The notes under the pieces are model-generated. The model searched no databases. It saw only the letters and a program-made list of their open reading frames with translations, and was not told the DNA's origin. From Desulfuromonadales bacterium (GTDB taxonomy: Bacteria > Desulfobacterota > Desulfuromonadia > Desulfuromonadales > Geopsychrobacteraceae): a stretch of DNA of 54,646 nt. The stretch covers positions 1-54,646 of the forward strand of contig JAHYIY010000017.1 in assembly GCA_019429255.1 (NCBI GenBank), in the 5' to 3' direction. Below, one piece after another: positions 11,945-18,795 of this stretch; the stretch's first letter is position 1; each line of letters opens with the position of its first letter. The position numbers and the translations under genes were made by a program.

Positions 11945-13672
11945 ATGCTGCCAGTCCGCCAACGCCGTTGGACATTACGGGCCCAGCCACCTGCACCTCA
12001 TCTGGTTCTGCAACTGGCGGAGTCGTTGCAGATCAGTGAATTGCTCGCTGCCATTCTCTGCCGGCGCGGCTATGCTACAAGCGCCGACGCGCGATTGTTT
12101 TTACAATCGGCGTTAGCGATGCTGCCCGACCCCGATCTGTTGCCGGACATTGATAAAGCCTGTCAACGCCTGCAAGAAGCTCTGGAATCAGGTGAAAGAA
12201 TCAGTGTCCATGGTGATTATGACGTCGATGGTATCAGCGGCTGTACGCTGCTGGTCGAGGCGCTTCGCGCTTTTGGCGGTCAGGTCGATTACCATATCCC
12301 CTTACGCTTAATAGAAGGCTATGGCTTGTCTGCCGATGCCATTCGTCAGGTTGCCGCACAGGGCTGTCAGCTGGTTGTTTCTGTTGATTGTGGTATCAGT
12401 GCCCACGCCGAAGCCAAATTAGCGCAAGAACTGGGGGTTGACCTGATCGTTACCGATCACCATCAACCGGGCGACACCCTGCCGCCTGCGATTGCTCTGG
12501 TTAACCCGCAATTGCCGGCAAATCGCTATCCTTATACCCAACTTGCCGGTGTTGGCGTAGCCTTTATGTTGCTGGTTGCTCTGCGCAAACGTTTGCGCGA
12601 ATGCGGCTATTTTAATCATCGTGAAGAGCCCGACTTGCGGCATTTACTCGATCTGGTAGCACTGGGTACTATCGCCGATATAGCACCCTTGACCGGAGTC
12701 AATCGTATCCTGGTCAAGACCGGATTACAGCTGCTGGAAAAGGGCGGGCGTTGCGGTGTCGCTGCTCTAAAAAACGTTTCCGGTGTCACTGCTGTCACCA
12801 GTGGGAGCGTCGGTTTCCAGTTGGCACCGCGGCTTAATGCCGCAGGACGTCTGGAAGATGCTGCTCTTGGGGTTAAATTATTGCTCGGCGAAGCTGGAAT
12901 CGATGTGCAAAAGGTGGCGCAGCAACTCGATCAGTTTAACCAGGAGCGCCGGGCCCTTGAAAAAAAAGTATTAGCTGATGCCATTACGCGCGTCGAAGCT
13001 GATCAGCAGCAGCGCCGTTCGATTGTATTGGCCGGCAGCGACTGGCACTCGGGAGTGATCGGGATCGTCGCCAGCCGTCTGGTGGATCGCTACCATCGTC
13101 CGACTTTTCTGATTGCTCTGGATCAGGGTGTGGGTAAGGGCTCGGGCCGTTCCATCAAGGGTTTCGATCTCTATTTGGCACTCAAAGACTGTGGTGACTT
13201 GCTTGAAGGTTACGGTGGGCATACCATGGCGGCGGGCTTGACCATTGCCGAGCACCAGTTGGCGGAATTTTCCCGGCGCTTTGAGCAGGTAGCAAGTGAG
13301 CGCTTGACGGATGAACTCTGTACCCCGGTCATTGAACATGATGGCGAGTGCTGCCTTGATCTTTGGTCCGTTGCAGCAGTACAGGAACTTAAAGCGTTGG
13401 AGCCATTCGGCGTTGGCAACCCACAGCCGCTTTTTTTAAGTCGTCGTTGCACGGTAAGAAATTGCTCCCTGGTTGCCGAAAAGCATCTCAAGTTTGACGT
13501 TGAACAGCTGGGCACCATAGTGAGTGCCATTGCTTTTGGTTGCGGTGAGCGTTTTGCCGAGTGTGCTGGTGAGTTGGATATCCTTTATCGGCCGCAACTG
13601 AATGTATGGCGTGGCAATACCAAGGTGCAAATGCAGGTCGTTGATTTTTGCCGGGCAGGGGGCCAGGGATGA
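11945..13672 (+). CDS. recJ: Single-stranded-DNA-specific exonuclease RecJ
   Basis: 5'-3' exonuclease for single-stranded DNA, used in recombination and mismatch repair. The 575 residues show the DHH phosphoesterase core: SVHGDYDVDGISGC (motif I), VSVDCGISAH, VTDHHQPGDTLP (DHH motif), NPQLPANRYPY, and later the DHHA1 domain with GRSIKGFDLYLAL and EGYGGHTMAAGL. The C-terminal OB-like region closes the protein. An AAGG six bases before the ATG at 11945 supports the start. Its stop overlaps the murB start in an ATGA arrangement, suggesting translational coupling. Confidence 0.96.
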   Translation: MLPVRQRRWTLRAQPPAPHLVLQLAESLQISELLAAILCRRGYATSADARLFLQSALAMLPDPDLLPDIDKACQRLQEALESGERISVHGDYDVDGISGCTLLVEALRAFGGQVDYHIPLRLIEGYGLSADAIRQVAAQGCQLVVSVDCGISAHAEAKLAQELGVDLIVTDHHQPGDTLPPAIALVNPQLPANRYPYTQLAGVGVAFMLLVALRKRLRECGYFNHREEPDLRHLLDLVALGTIADIAPLTGVNRILVKTGLQLLEKGGRCGVAALKNVSGVTAVTSGSVGFQLAPRLNAAGRLEDAALGVKLLLGEAGIDVQKVAQQLDQFNQERRALEKKVLADAITRVEADQQQRRSIVLAGSDWHSGVIGIVASRLVDRYHRPTFLIALDQGVGKGSGRSIKGFDLYLALKDCGDLLEGYGGHTMAAGLTIAEHQLAEFSRRFEQVASERLTDELCTPVIEHDGECCLDLWSVAAVQELKALEPFGVGNPQPLFLSRRCTVRNCSLVAEKHLKFDVEQLGTIVSAIAFGCGERFAECAGELDILYRPQLNVWRGNTKVQMQVVDFCRAGGQG

Positions 13673-14643
13673 TGTCAGCACACCGGGCCGTTGGTTATCA
13701 GGGCATACTGGCAGCAGAGGTAGGGCAGACTACCGTTAACGAGCCCCTGTCAAACCATAACAGCTGGCAGATTGGTGGCCCTGCGGATCTGTTGGTCGAA
13801 CCGGAAAATTCGACTCAGGTTGCCAACGTCATGCGTTTTGTCCAGCACTATCAGCTGCCGCTGGTGGTGATCGGTCAGGGCACCAATCTGTTGTTTGATG
13901 ATGTCGGTGTGCGTGGGGTGGTGCTGAAAATCGGTGCGCGCATGGATTACATTGATATCGATGGAACCCGTATTGTCGCCGGTGCCGGTACCTGGGTGCC
14001 ACAGCTGGCACGCATGGCCATGTGTGCGGGACTAACGGGACTTGAACATTGTATCGGTATTCCCGGTACCCTCGGAGGGCTGGTAATGATGAATGGCGGC
14101 AGCCACCGCCACGGTATCGGTGAGCATGTCGTCCGTGTCACCGTCGTCGACAAGGACGCGACCATCCAGCGGTTAAGTGCGGCTGAGTGTCGGTTTGATT
14201 ATCGTTACAGCGCCCTGCAGGAACGTGGCGCGGTGGTTGTTGAGGTCGAACTGGAGTGCCCGCATGGAACTCCTGGGGCTATCCGCCGGGAGATGCTGCT
14301 TGACCTGCGCGAACGCCGCCGCAAGTTTCCGCGCAAACAGCCCAACTGTGGATCGGTGTTTTTAAGCACCAGCGCCATGCACGAAAGCGTTGGTCCGCCC
14401 GGGAAAATCATCGAAGAAGCCGGCTTGAAAGGCCTGCGCTGCGGAGGCGCAGAGGTCTCAAGGCAACATGCCAACTTCATTGTCAATCGTGGCGGCGCGA
14501 CTTCTGCCGATGTCCTCAGGTTGATTTCCCGGATTCGTTCTGAAATCCGCAAGCAGCTTGGCTTTGATCTGCGTTGTGAGGTGCGTTATGTCAGTCCGAA
14601 CGGGGAGATCAGCCCGGCTGATCGGATGGCGGATCGGTTGTAA
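13669..14643 (+). CDS. murB: UDP-N-acetylenolpyruvoylglucosamine reductase (MurB), divergent
   Basis: FAD/NADPH enzyme completing UDP-N-acetylmuramate for peptidoglycan. The 324 residues contain NSWQIGGPADLLVEP, VVIGQGTNLLFDD (usually GxGSNLL), GIPGTLGGLVMMNGG (usually ending MNAGA), FDYRYSAL, GSVF with the proton-donor serine, and GLKGLRCGGAEVSRQHANFIVN. Several positions differ from the usual consensus. Spacing between GSVF and the GKIIEEAG helix fits the shorter type II enzyme. The frame is open from 13648, but the ATG at 13669 follows AGGGGG and overlaps the recJ stop by four bases. murB usually lies in the mur-fts cluster, so this recJ-linked copy may be a relocated gene or a second copy. 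Confidence 0.85.
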   Translation: MMSAHRAVGYQGILAAEVGQTTVNEPLSNHNSWQIGGPADLLVEPENSTQVANVMRFVQHYQLPLVVIGQGTNLLFDDVGVRGVVLKIGARMDYIDIDGTRIVAGAGTWVPQLARMAMCAGLTGLEHCIGIPGTLGGLVMMNGGSHRHGIGEHVVRVTVVDKDATIQRLSAAECRFDYRYSALQERGAVVVEVELECPHGTPGAIRREMLLDLRERRRKFPRKQPNCGSVFLSTSAMHESVGPPGKIIEEAGLKGLRCGGAEVSRQHANFIVNRGGATSADVLRLISRIRSEIRKQLGFDLRCEVRYVSPNGEISPADRMADRL

Positions 14644-14652
14644 AGGTTTTCT

Positions 14653-14778
14653 GTAAGGGCGGCCCATGCCTCGCCCGATTGTTCAACATTAACACCAGAG
14701 TCGCGGGGTCGCGGCCCCGCCCGCCGTCATACTCTTTTGTCATGCCACAAAAGAGTATGCAGAAAAAGGCACCATGCT
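14653..14778. repeat. Interspersed repeat, copy A, with two hairpins
   Basis: About 126 bp, matching copy B at 15033-15165 with minor differences and a short insertion in B. It begins with GGGCGGCCCATGCCTCGCCC, then has a GCGGGG/CCCCGC hairpin (14703-14708 with 14715-14720). It ends with a perfect 13-bp inverted repeat (14728-14740 with 14747-14759, loop CATGCC). ORFs called across it are low complexity and not credible. It looks like a small non-autonomous palindromic element. Confidence 0.85.
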
Positions 14779-15032
14779 CCTGGTCCGCTGACGCGGATGC
14801 CGGTCAGCAAGCCGACGGCATGACGGGTCGGCAAAAACTCGGCTATCGCCTCAAACAGTTGCCGCCCTGTATCGTCATGCCGTCATCTTCCTGCCCGCTG
14901 CGTCACAAATGGGAGGAAGAACAATAGCGATTGTAGGGGCGCACTGACGTGCGCCCAGGTTTTCAAGGTTGTGATTTTATTCCCCTCCACCGGAGGGGTG
15001 GCAGGCGAAGTCTGACGGGGTGGTCTGGTTGT
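14779..15032. repeat. Spacer between repeat copies holding two further palindromes
   Basis: Two more perfect hairpins lie here. GGGCGCAC/GTGCGCCC (14937-14944 with 14949-14956, loop TGAC) follows TGTAG, as in common TGTAGGGGCG-type intergenic repeats. CCCCTCC/GGAGGGG (14982-14988 with 14992-14998) lies in a context ending GACGGGGTGG. The rest (14779-14930) shows no credible gene. Together with copies A and B this is a nest of small repeats. Confidence 0.7.
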
Positions 15033-15165
15033 GTAGGGGCGGCCCATGCCTCGCCCGATTGTTTAAGATCAACACCAAGATCAAGACCGCGGGGTCGCGC
15101 CCCCGCCCGCCGTCATACTCTTTTGTCATGCCACAAAAGAGTATGCAGAAAAAGGCACCCATGCT
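15033..15165. repeat. Interspersed repeat, copy B, with two hairpins
   Basis: About 133 bp, a near copy of 14653-14778 in the same orientation. It carries the same GCGGGG/CCCCGC hairpin (15089-15094 with 15101-15106) and the identical perfect 13-bp inverted repeat (15114-15126 with 15133-15145, loop CATGCC). It contains an extra segment, AACACCAAGATCAAG, that copy A has only in shortened form. A degenerate fragment of the same segment recurs at 19033-19069. Confidence 0.85.
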
Positions 15166-15319
15166 ATGTAGTGTGAAATGCCATAGGTATCTGTAAATAT
15201 GATGATTTCAGCATATCGTTAGAAAACACAAAAGGCGTCTTATGCGGACAAGGGCGCTTGAATTGTCATCTTATGCGGGTCCGCCTATAAACAAGTAAGA
15301 AGGTCTGCGTTAACCATAG
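15166..15319. other. Non-coding left edge of the cassette array
   Basis: No credible gene. It holds the decamer TCTTATGCGG twice and a GCGGAC/GTCCGC inverted pair between them. GTTAACC at 15309-15315 lies at the place where a left attC or attI core would be expected, but it is not a good match to GTTRRRY and no paired inverse core is convincing. Confidence 0.3.
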
Positions 15320-15348
15320 TTGACACATTTCAGTATGTGAACTACAGT
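15320..15348 (+). promoter_or_regulatory. Toxin-antitoxin promoter with embedded operator-like palindrome
   Basis: TTGACA (15320-15325), a 17-bp spacer and TACAGT (15343-15348) form a good sigma-70 promoter. The inverted repeat CACAT-N6-ATGTG (15324-15328 with 15335-15339) sits inside it, as expected for autoregulation by the antitoxin. The predicted transcription start lies close to the toxin ATG (15355), so the toxin message would be nearly leaderless. Confidence 0.55.
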
Positions 15349-15354
15349 TTCCAT

Positions 15355-15651
15355 ATGATAGAAGTCAGGACGACGGCTAGATTCACGAAATGGTTCAGGT
15401 CCCTCAAGGACCGGCGGGCAAAGGCTCGAATTCAGGCGCGGATTGATCGAGTCGAAATGGGCCATTTCGGTGATGTGGCACCCGTCGGGGAAGGCGTGAG
15501 TGAGTTGCGAATCTTCTACGGGCCCGGTTACAGAGTCTATTTTGTACAGCAAGACGCTGTTGTCGTAATACTTCTATCCGGCGGCGACAAAAGTTCTCAG
15601 AAAGCTGATATCGCCGAAGCCAAAGAAATTGCCAGGCAGTTGGAGGTATAA
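15355..15651 (+). CDS. HigB/Gp49-like (RelE/ParE superfamily) toxin
   Basis: Addiction-module toxin, by family an mRNA-cleaving RelE-fold enzyme. The 98-residue product has the typical layout: N-terminal EVRTTARFTKWFRSLKDRRAK, a basic helix RIQARIDRVE, then VGEGVSELRIFYGPGYRVYF, VVILLSGGDKSSQ and a C-terminal helix IAEAKEIARQL. These are the hallmarks of the killer proteins paired with HI1420-type antidotes. The ATG has no Shine-Dalgarno and lies next to the predicted transcription start; the frame is open from GTG 15337, inside the promoter. The antitoxin follows after four bases. It belongs to the first visible cassette; toxin-antitoxin pairs are frequent stabilisers of large cassette arrays. 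Confidence 0.9.
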   Translation: MIEVRTTARFTKWFRSLKDRRAKARIQARIDRVEMGHFGDVAPVGEGVSELRIFYGPGYRVYFVQQDAVVVILLSGGDKSSQKADIAEAKEIARQLEV

Positions 15652-15655
15652 GGCT

Positions 15656-15997
15656 ATGGGTATCAAAACTACGCGCTGGGATTCAGCAGAGCACCTGGAA
15701 ACAAAAGAAGATATTCAACTGTATCTTGAAGCCTGCATCGAGGAAGCCGGTGACGATCCCGCATTCATTGTGCATGCGTTGAGTGTTATCGCGCGCGCCA
15801 GGAATATGAGCCAACTTGCACGAGATACAGGGCTTACCCGAGAAGGCTTATACAAAGCCTTATCACCGGATGGTAATCCTACGTTCAGTACCGTCGCAAA
15901 AGTCGCAAAGGCGCTCGGCTTGCAGATCACTGTACAAACTCCTCGACAACCGCCTTCTAACAATCAATTGCACGCGACCAGCGATGCTGGCGCGTGA
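15656..15997 (+). CDS. HI1420-family antitoxin with helix-turn-helix
   Basis: Antidote of the preceding toxin and probable repressor of the operon. The 113-residue protein has the N-terminal toxin-binding part TTRWDSAEHLETKEDIQLYLE. A Cro/C1-type helix-turn-helix follows, with ARARNMSQLARDTGLTREG, LYKALSPDGNPTFSTVAKV and AKALGLQI. The last roughly 13 residues are encoded by the attC site and differ from family consensus, as expected when a cassette gene runs into its attC. The frame opens from 15629, but the ATG at 15656 has GGAGG upstream and gives the normal start. Confidence 0.9.
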   Translation: MGIKTTRWDSAEHLETKEDIQLYLEACIEEAGDDPAFIVHALSVIARARNMSQLARDTGLTREGLYKALSPDGNPTFSTVAKVAKALGLQITVQTPRQPPSNNQLHATSDAGA

Positions 15998-16012
15998 ATA
16001 CGAACGTTATAC
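15955..16012 (+). other. attC site 1 (58 bp)
   Basis: Inverse core TTCTAAC (15955-15961) and core GTTATAC (16006-16012) enclose a hairpin. CACGCG-A-CCAGC pairs with GCTGGCGCGTG, leaving one unpaired A on one arm, the extrahelical base typical of attC, around a 3-nt loop. Confidence 0.88.
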
Positions 16013-16036
16013 AATCACTGGAACTAGGAAAGTTGT

Positions 16037-16834
16037 ATGGAACTTGAAATAACTGTGGTGGACGCTTTTACAAATTCTGTTTTTGGCGGGAACCCAGCAG
16101 CGGTAATCATCACAGATGAATGGCTGTCAGATGAATTGATGCAGTCTATAGCGGCAGAAAATAATCTTTCTGAAACAGCTTTTTTGGTTTTAGCAGGTGC
16201 CTCGACCTATCAAATCCGATGGTTTTCGCCTCTCACAGAAATCGATTTTTGCGGCCATGCAACTTTAGCCTCTGCCTTTGTCTTGTTTAACAAGAACCCT
16301 GAATTAGCCAGTATTAAATTTTTAGCCAAGGCAGTTGGAGAATTATTGGTCGAAAAAACCGAATCGGGCAAGATTCAGATGGACTTCCCGAATACCAAGC
16401 CTAAGAAGGTTGAAACTATCCCTGACAATCTGGTTGCAGGCCTCTCTATTCTGCCGGTAGATGTGTATTGTAACTCGCAAGCCTATTTCGTGATTTATGA
16501 GTCTGAGCCTGAAGTGTTGTCTGTGCAACGTAATAACGAGGCCCTGAAACAACTTGCACCGTTAGACGTAGTCGTAACGTGCAGGTCTGATACCAAGGGC
16601 TATGACTTCATATCAAGGTACTTTTGGCCTGCGAATGGCGGAGATGAAGACCCGGTGACTGGTTCAATTCATACAGGCTTGGCTCCGTTGTGGGCTGATC
16701 GGCTCGGTAAAAACGACCTTGTTGCATATCAAGCCTCAAAGCGAGGTGGTGTGCTGAGCTGTTTGGTGGCGGAGAACAGAGTGATTATTTCTGGCAATGC
16801 CGTTCAGTACTTGAGCGGAAGCATCACAGTGTAG
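16037..16834 (+). CDS. PhzF-family epimerase/isomerase
   Basis: Member of the diaminopimelate-epimerase-fold PhzF family; the substrate is not predictable. The 265-residue protein has the N-terminal signature DAFTNSVFGGNPAAV and the catalytic glutamate in NLSETAF. It also has RWFSPLTEIDFCGHATLASA and the second-half signature GGDEDPVTGSIHTGLAP. The ATG at 16037 follows AGGAA with good spacing, and the gene starts 24 bp inside the cassette (16007-16916). No promoter is seen, so expression probably depends on an upstream one. Codon use is more AT-rich than in neighbouring core genes, in line with acquisition. Confidence 0.93.
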   Translation: MELEITVVDAFTNSVFGGNPAAVIITDEWLSDELMQSIAAENNLSETAFLVLAGASTYQIRWFSPLTEIDFCGHATLASAFVLFNKNPELASIKFLAKAVGELLVEKTESGKIQMDFPNTKPKKVETIPDNLVAGLSILPVDVYCNSQAYFVIYESEPEVLSVQRNNEALKQLAPLDVVVTCRSDTKGYDFISRYFWPANGGDEDPVTGSIHTGLAPLWADRLGKNDLVAYQASKRGGVLSCLVAENRVIISGNAVQYLSGSITV

Positions 16835-16854
16835 CGGTATAAATTTCTAACAAG

Positions 16855-16922
16855 GCCATGCACCGGATGCCAAAAACTCTGCTTCGCGCTGTTTTTGTCA
16901 CCGATGATGGCTAACGTTAGCT
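16855..16922 (+). other. attC site 2 (68 bp)
   Basis: Inverse core TTCTAAC (16855-16861) and core GTTAGCT (16916-16922, a match to the GTT core apart from the last two bases). The arms pair through GCCAT/ATGGC, CGG/CCG and CAAAAAC/GTTTTTG with unpaired bases between. Confidence 0.85.
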
Positions 16923-16939
16923 TTCAAAGGATAAAAATA

Positions 16940-17374
16940 ATGAAAAAAACTAGCATTCTCATGTATCTGACAATCTCCCTTGTACTCACTGGGTGCATGA
17001 CGAATTTAACCTCGAATCTCGCCCCGGGAGCTACACTTGACGAACTTGGTAATACATTCGTTGTTCGCTTTGATCCAGACAAAAGACATTTAAATTCAAT
17101 TATTGCCGACACCCTTACCTTAATGGGACACCCAGCAGTTGCCGGAGAAAAAAGCGAAATACCTGAGGACGTAGATACTCTTGTAACGTATGTGGACAAT
17201 TGGCAGTGGGACATTACTAACTACATGATCAAAATTAATATTCAATTCAGAGACGGTAAGAGTAGGGAGTTGATTGTTAGCGGTGAGTCATACAGAACAA
17301 GCTTGGCCAGAAAAAGTCCAGAAGAAATGATCAAGGAAACATTGATCGAAGTATTTAAAAACAAAAAAAGCTAA
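16940..17374 (+). CDS. Small lipoprotein of unknown function (cassette-borne)
   Basis: A 144-residue predicted lipoprotein. The signal peptide KKTSILMYLTISLVLTGC ends in a clear lipobox (L-T-G-C), so the mature protein would start at C19 and be lipid-anchored. The mature part has FVVRFDPDKRHLNSIIADTL, a tryptophan pair in NWQWDI, and a lysine-rich C-terminus. I recognise no family. An AAAGG lies 11 bases before the ATG. Its TAA (17372-17374) lies inside the attC inverse core. It is alone in cassette 16917-17478. Confidence 0.8.
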   Translation: MKKTSILMYLTISLVLTGCMTNLTSNLAPGATLDELGNTFVVRFDPDKRHLNSIIADTLTLMGHPAVAGEKSEIPEDVDTLVTYVDNWQWDITNYMIKINIQFRDGKSRELIVSGESYRTSLARKSPEEMIKETLIEVFKNKKS

Positions 17375-17484
17375 CAAACTAATCAACCGGACGGAAAATA
17401 CTTCTGCTTTAAATTGAAAAACAAAACCAAATTGCGGTGGTTGCCGAAACGTCGCGTCGCCGCCGCTTATCTCCACCGTTGTAC
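17369..17484 (+). other. attC site 3 (116 bp)
   Basis: Inverse core AGCTAAC (17369-17375) and a degenerate core GTTGTAC (17478-17484). The left half, AACAAACTAATCAACCGGAC, is identical to the left half of attC 5, and the central parts are also similar. The right arm pairs less well than in attC 5. Confidence 0.75.
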
Positions 17485-17522
17485 GGGACAATGAACTGCA
17501 GAAAGGCATTGAGGACTGTTCG

Positions 17523-18278
17523 ATGAGATGGGCATTTGAGGTCGAGCGAACTGGATTGGAACGTCGCAACCTGGTCGAACTGGTCGAAAGTCTAGGCTAC
17601 AAAACTGTGGTCGTGCCCGGACATCAGATCGTCTTCCGCTCAGATTCGATGGAAGCCTACTCGACCCCAGGGGAAGTCTGGGAACAAGCCAAAGCTCTTC
17701 GCGAGTTGATGGTGAGCGTCACAGAGATTGACAAGGAATTCGCCATCGGAGCAGTTCTAGATATGTTGTCGGAACCGCCCAGGAGGAGCATCTTTCTAGA
17801 AGGGGTGCCGCTTATTGTCAAAGTGACGATGGGGAGTCCGACCTTGACTGTTCTTCCCTCAGCGGAGTTGTCTGAGGAGCAACTTGCCGAATGGACGAAG
17901 AACAAAGCTGAACAGGAATATCAGCTCAAACTTGAGGCACAGAGGGCTAAGCTGCTTCCAGCGTTTCGAGAGCCTCGAGCTGCAAAGCTGCTTCAGCTGC
18001 TTAAGCAGAAGTCCCATACAGGGGAGTCCTTGTATAAGATCTATGAACTGGCGGAGGGGCATCCGTCCCAAAGGAAGACCTTTCAGAATCAGTTTGGGAT
18101 ATCCGACGTTGAGTTCAAGCGTTTCGCGGACGCTGTTCATAACCCCTTGGTGTCGGGCTGGCTTGCACGGCATGCATACGAAGACGCGCCTAAGACACCA
18201 AACCCCATGTCGATGGGGGAGGCGCAGTCATTTGCGGTCGGGTTGGCGATGCGTTGGCTGGCGTCCGTGAAGGGTTGA
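17523..18278 (+). CDS. Unrecognised 251-residue protein (cassette-borne)
   Basis: I recognise no family with confidence. The protein is soluble, with no signal or membrane segment. Residues 1-115 look like a mixed alpha/beta domain (VVVPGHQIVFRSD, IFLEGVPLIVKVTMG). Residues about 118-145 form a charged helix rich in E, K and Q (ELSEEQLAEWTKNKAEQEYQ) that could be a coiled coil, and the C-terminal 100 residues are helical, with a SQRKTFQNQFGISDVEF segment. The ATG at 17523 follows GAGGA. It fills cassette 17479-18389 almost completely. Confidence 0.75.
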   Translation: MRWAFEVERTGLERRNLVELVESLGYKTVVVPGHQIVFRSDSMEAYSTPGEVWEQAKALRELMVSVTEIDKEFAIGAVLDMLSEPPRRSIFLEGVPLIVKVTMGSPTLTVLPSAELSEEQLAEWTKNKAEQEYQLKLEAQRAKLLPAFREPRAAKLLQLLKQKSHTGESLYKIYELAEGHPSQRKTFQNQFGISDVEFKRFADAVHNPLVSGWLARHAYEDAPKTPNPMSMGEAQSFAVGLAMRWLASVKG

Positions 18279-18324
18279 TCTGCACGGCGACGATCGATCC
18301 GGTGCACGGCAAACTCACGTTATC

Positions 18325-18395
18325 GCACAACAAAGTGCTGCACAGCGGACTGGCTCCAACTTCGCTTCCGCCAGCCGGTGAACACAACGTTAGGC
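18325..18395 (+). other. attC site 4 (71 bp)
   Basis: Inverse core GCACAAC (18325-18331) and consensus core GTTAGGC (18389-18395). CGG-A-CTGGC on the left pairs with GCCAG-CCG on the right, leaving one unpaired A on one arm. This is the most classical attC in the window. Confidence 0.92.
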
Positions 18396-18415
18396 AGAAA
18401 AAATAAGGAGAAACA

Positions 18416-18752
18416 ATGGGAAGGGGATCTTATCTTGGAGGTTCAACCATAATTCATTGCGATCCAGTTGGAAAAAAAGAAATCAATAAACCTAAAAACA
18501 AAAAAAAAAATCAAGAAAAGCAAAAAAAACACGGTTGTTGAAAAAAACACAGTGATTTCAGAAGAAGACGTTGAGCAGGAAAAACTTATTTTTTTAAAAA
18601 AAATTATCAGTGCAAAAGTATTAAACAAACCTTTGCCAAAAAGGTCACCTAGCTTTTTAAGAATAAAAAAAGAAGGTTATATTATTTGGGCTAAAGCACA
18701 ACCTCTCTACCAAGAATTAATAGAAGAACTAAAAATCAAAAAGAAATCATAA
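18416..18752 (+). pseudogene. Lysine-rich cassette ORF interrupted at an 11-A run
   Basis: AAGGAG precedes an ATG at 18416 that starts a 41-codon frame (MGRGSYLGGSTIIH at its start) ending at 18541. A second frame, open from 18468 to 18752, encodes the larger, highly basic rest (SEEDVEQEKLIFLKKIISAK, RSPSFLRIKKEGYIIW). The frames overlap across A11 (18500-18510) and A8 (18522-18529). Removing one A from either run joins them into a protein of about 111 residues. So the gene is either disrupted by a one-base expansion, phase variable, rescued by polymerase slippage, or the assembly has an error. The second frame alone has only a TTG start with no ribosome site. This cassette (18390-18907) is markedly AT-rich. 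Confidence 0.55.
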
Positions 18753-18795
18753 AAACAACAATTTCATTACAATTATATAAAAAATACTAAATTGT

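Noticed and set aside
14679-15176. ORFs of 60-82 codons across the repeat region
   Set aside because: They follow the palindromic repeats, recur with the repeat copies and have low-complexity products without ribosome sites.
15242-15298. 18-codon ORF with a weak AAAAGG site before the toxin
   Set aside because: Too short, product unlike any known leader peptide, and overlaps the repeated decamer.
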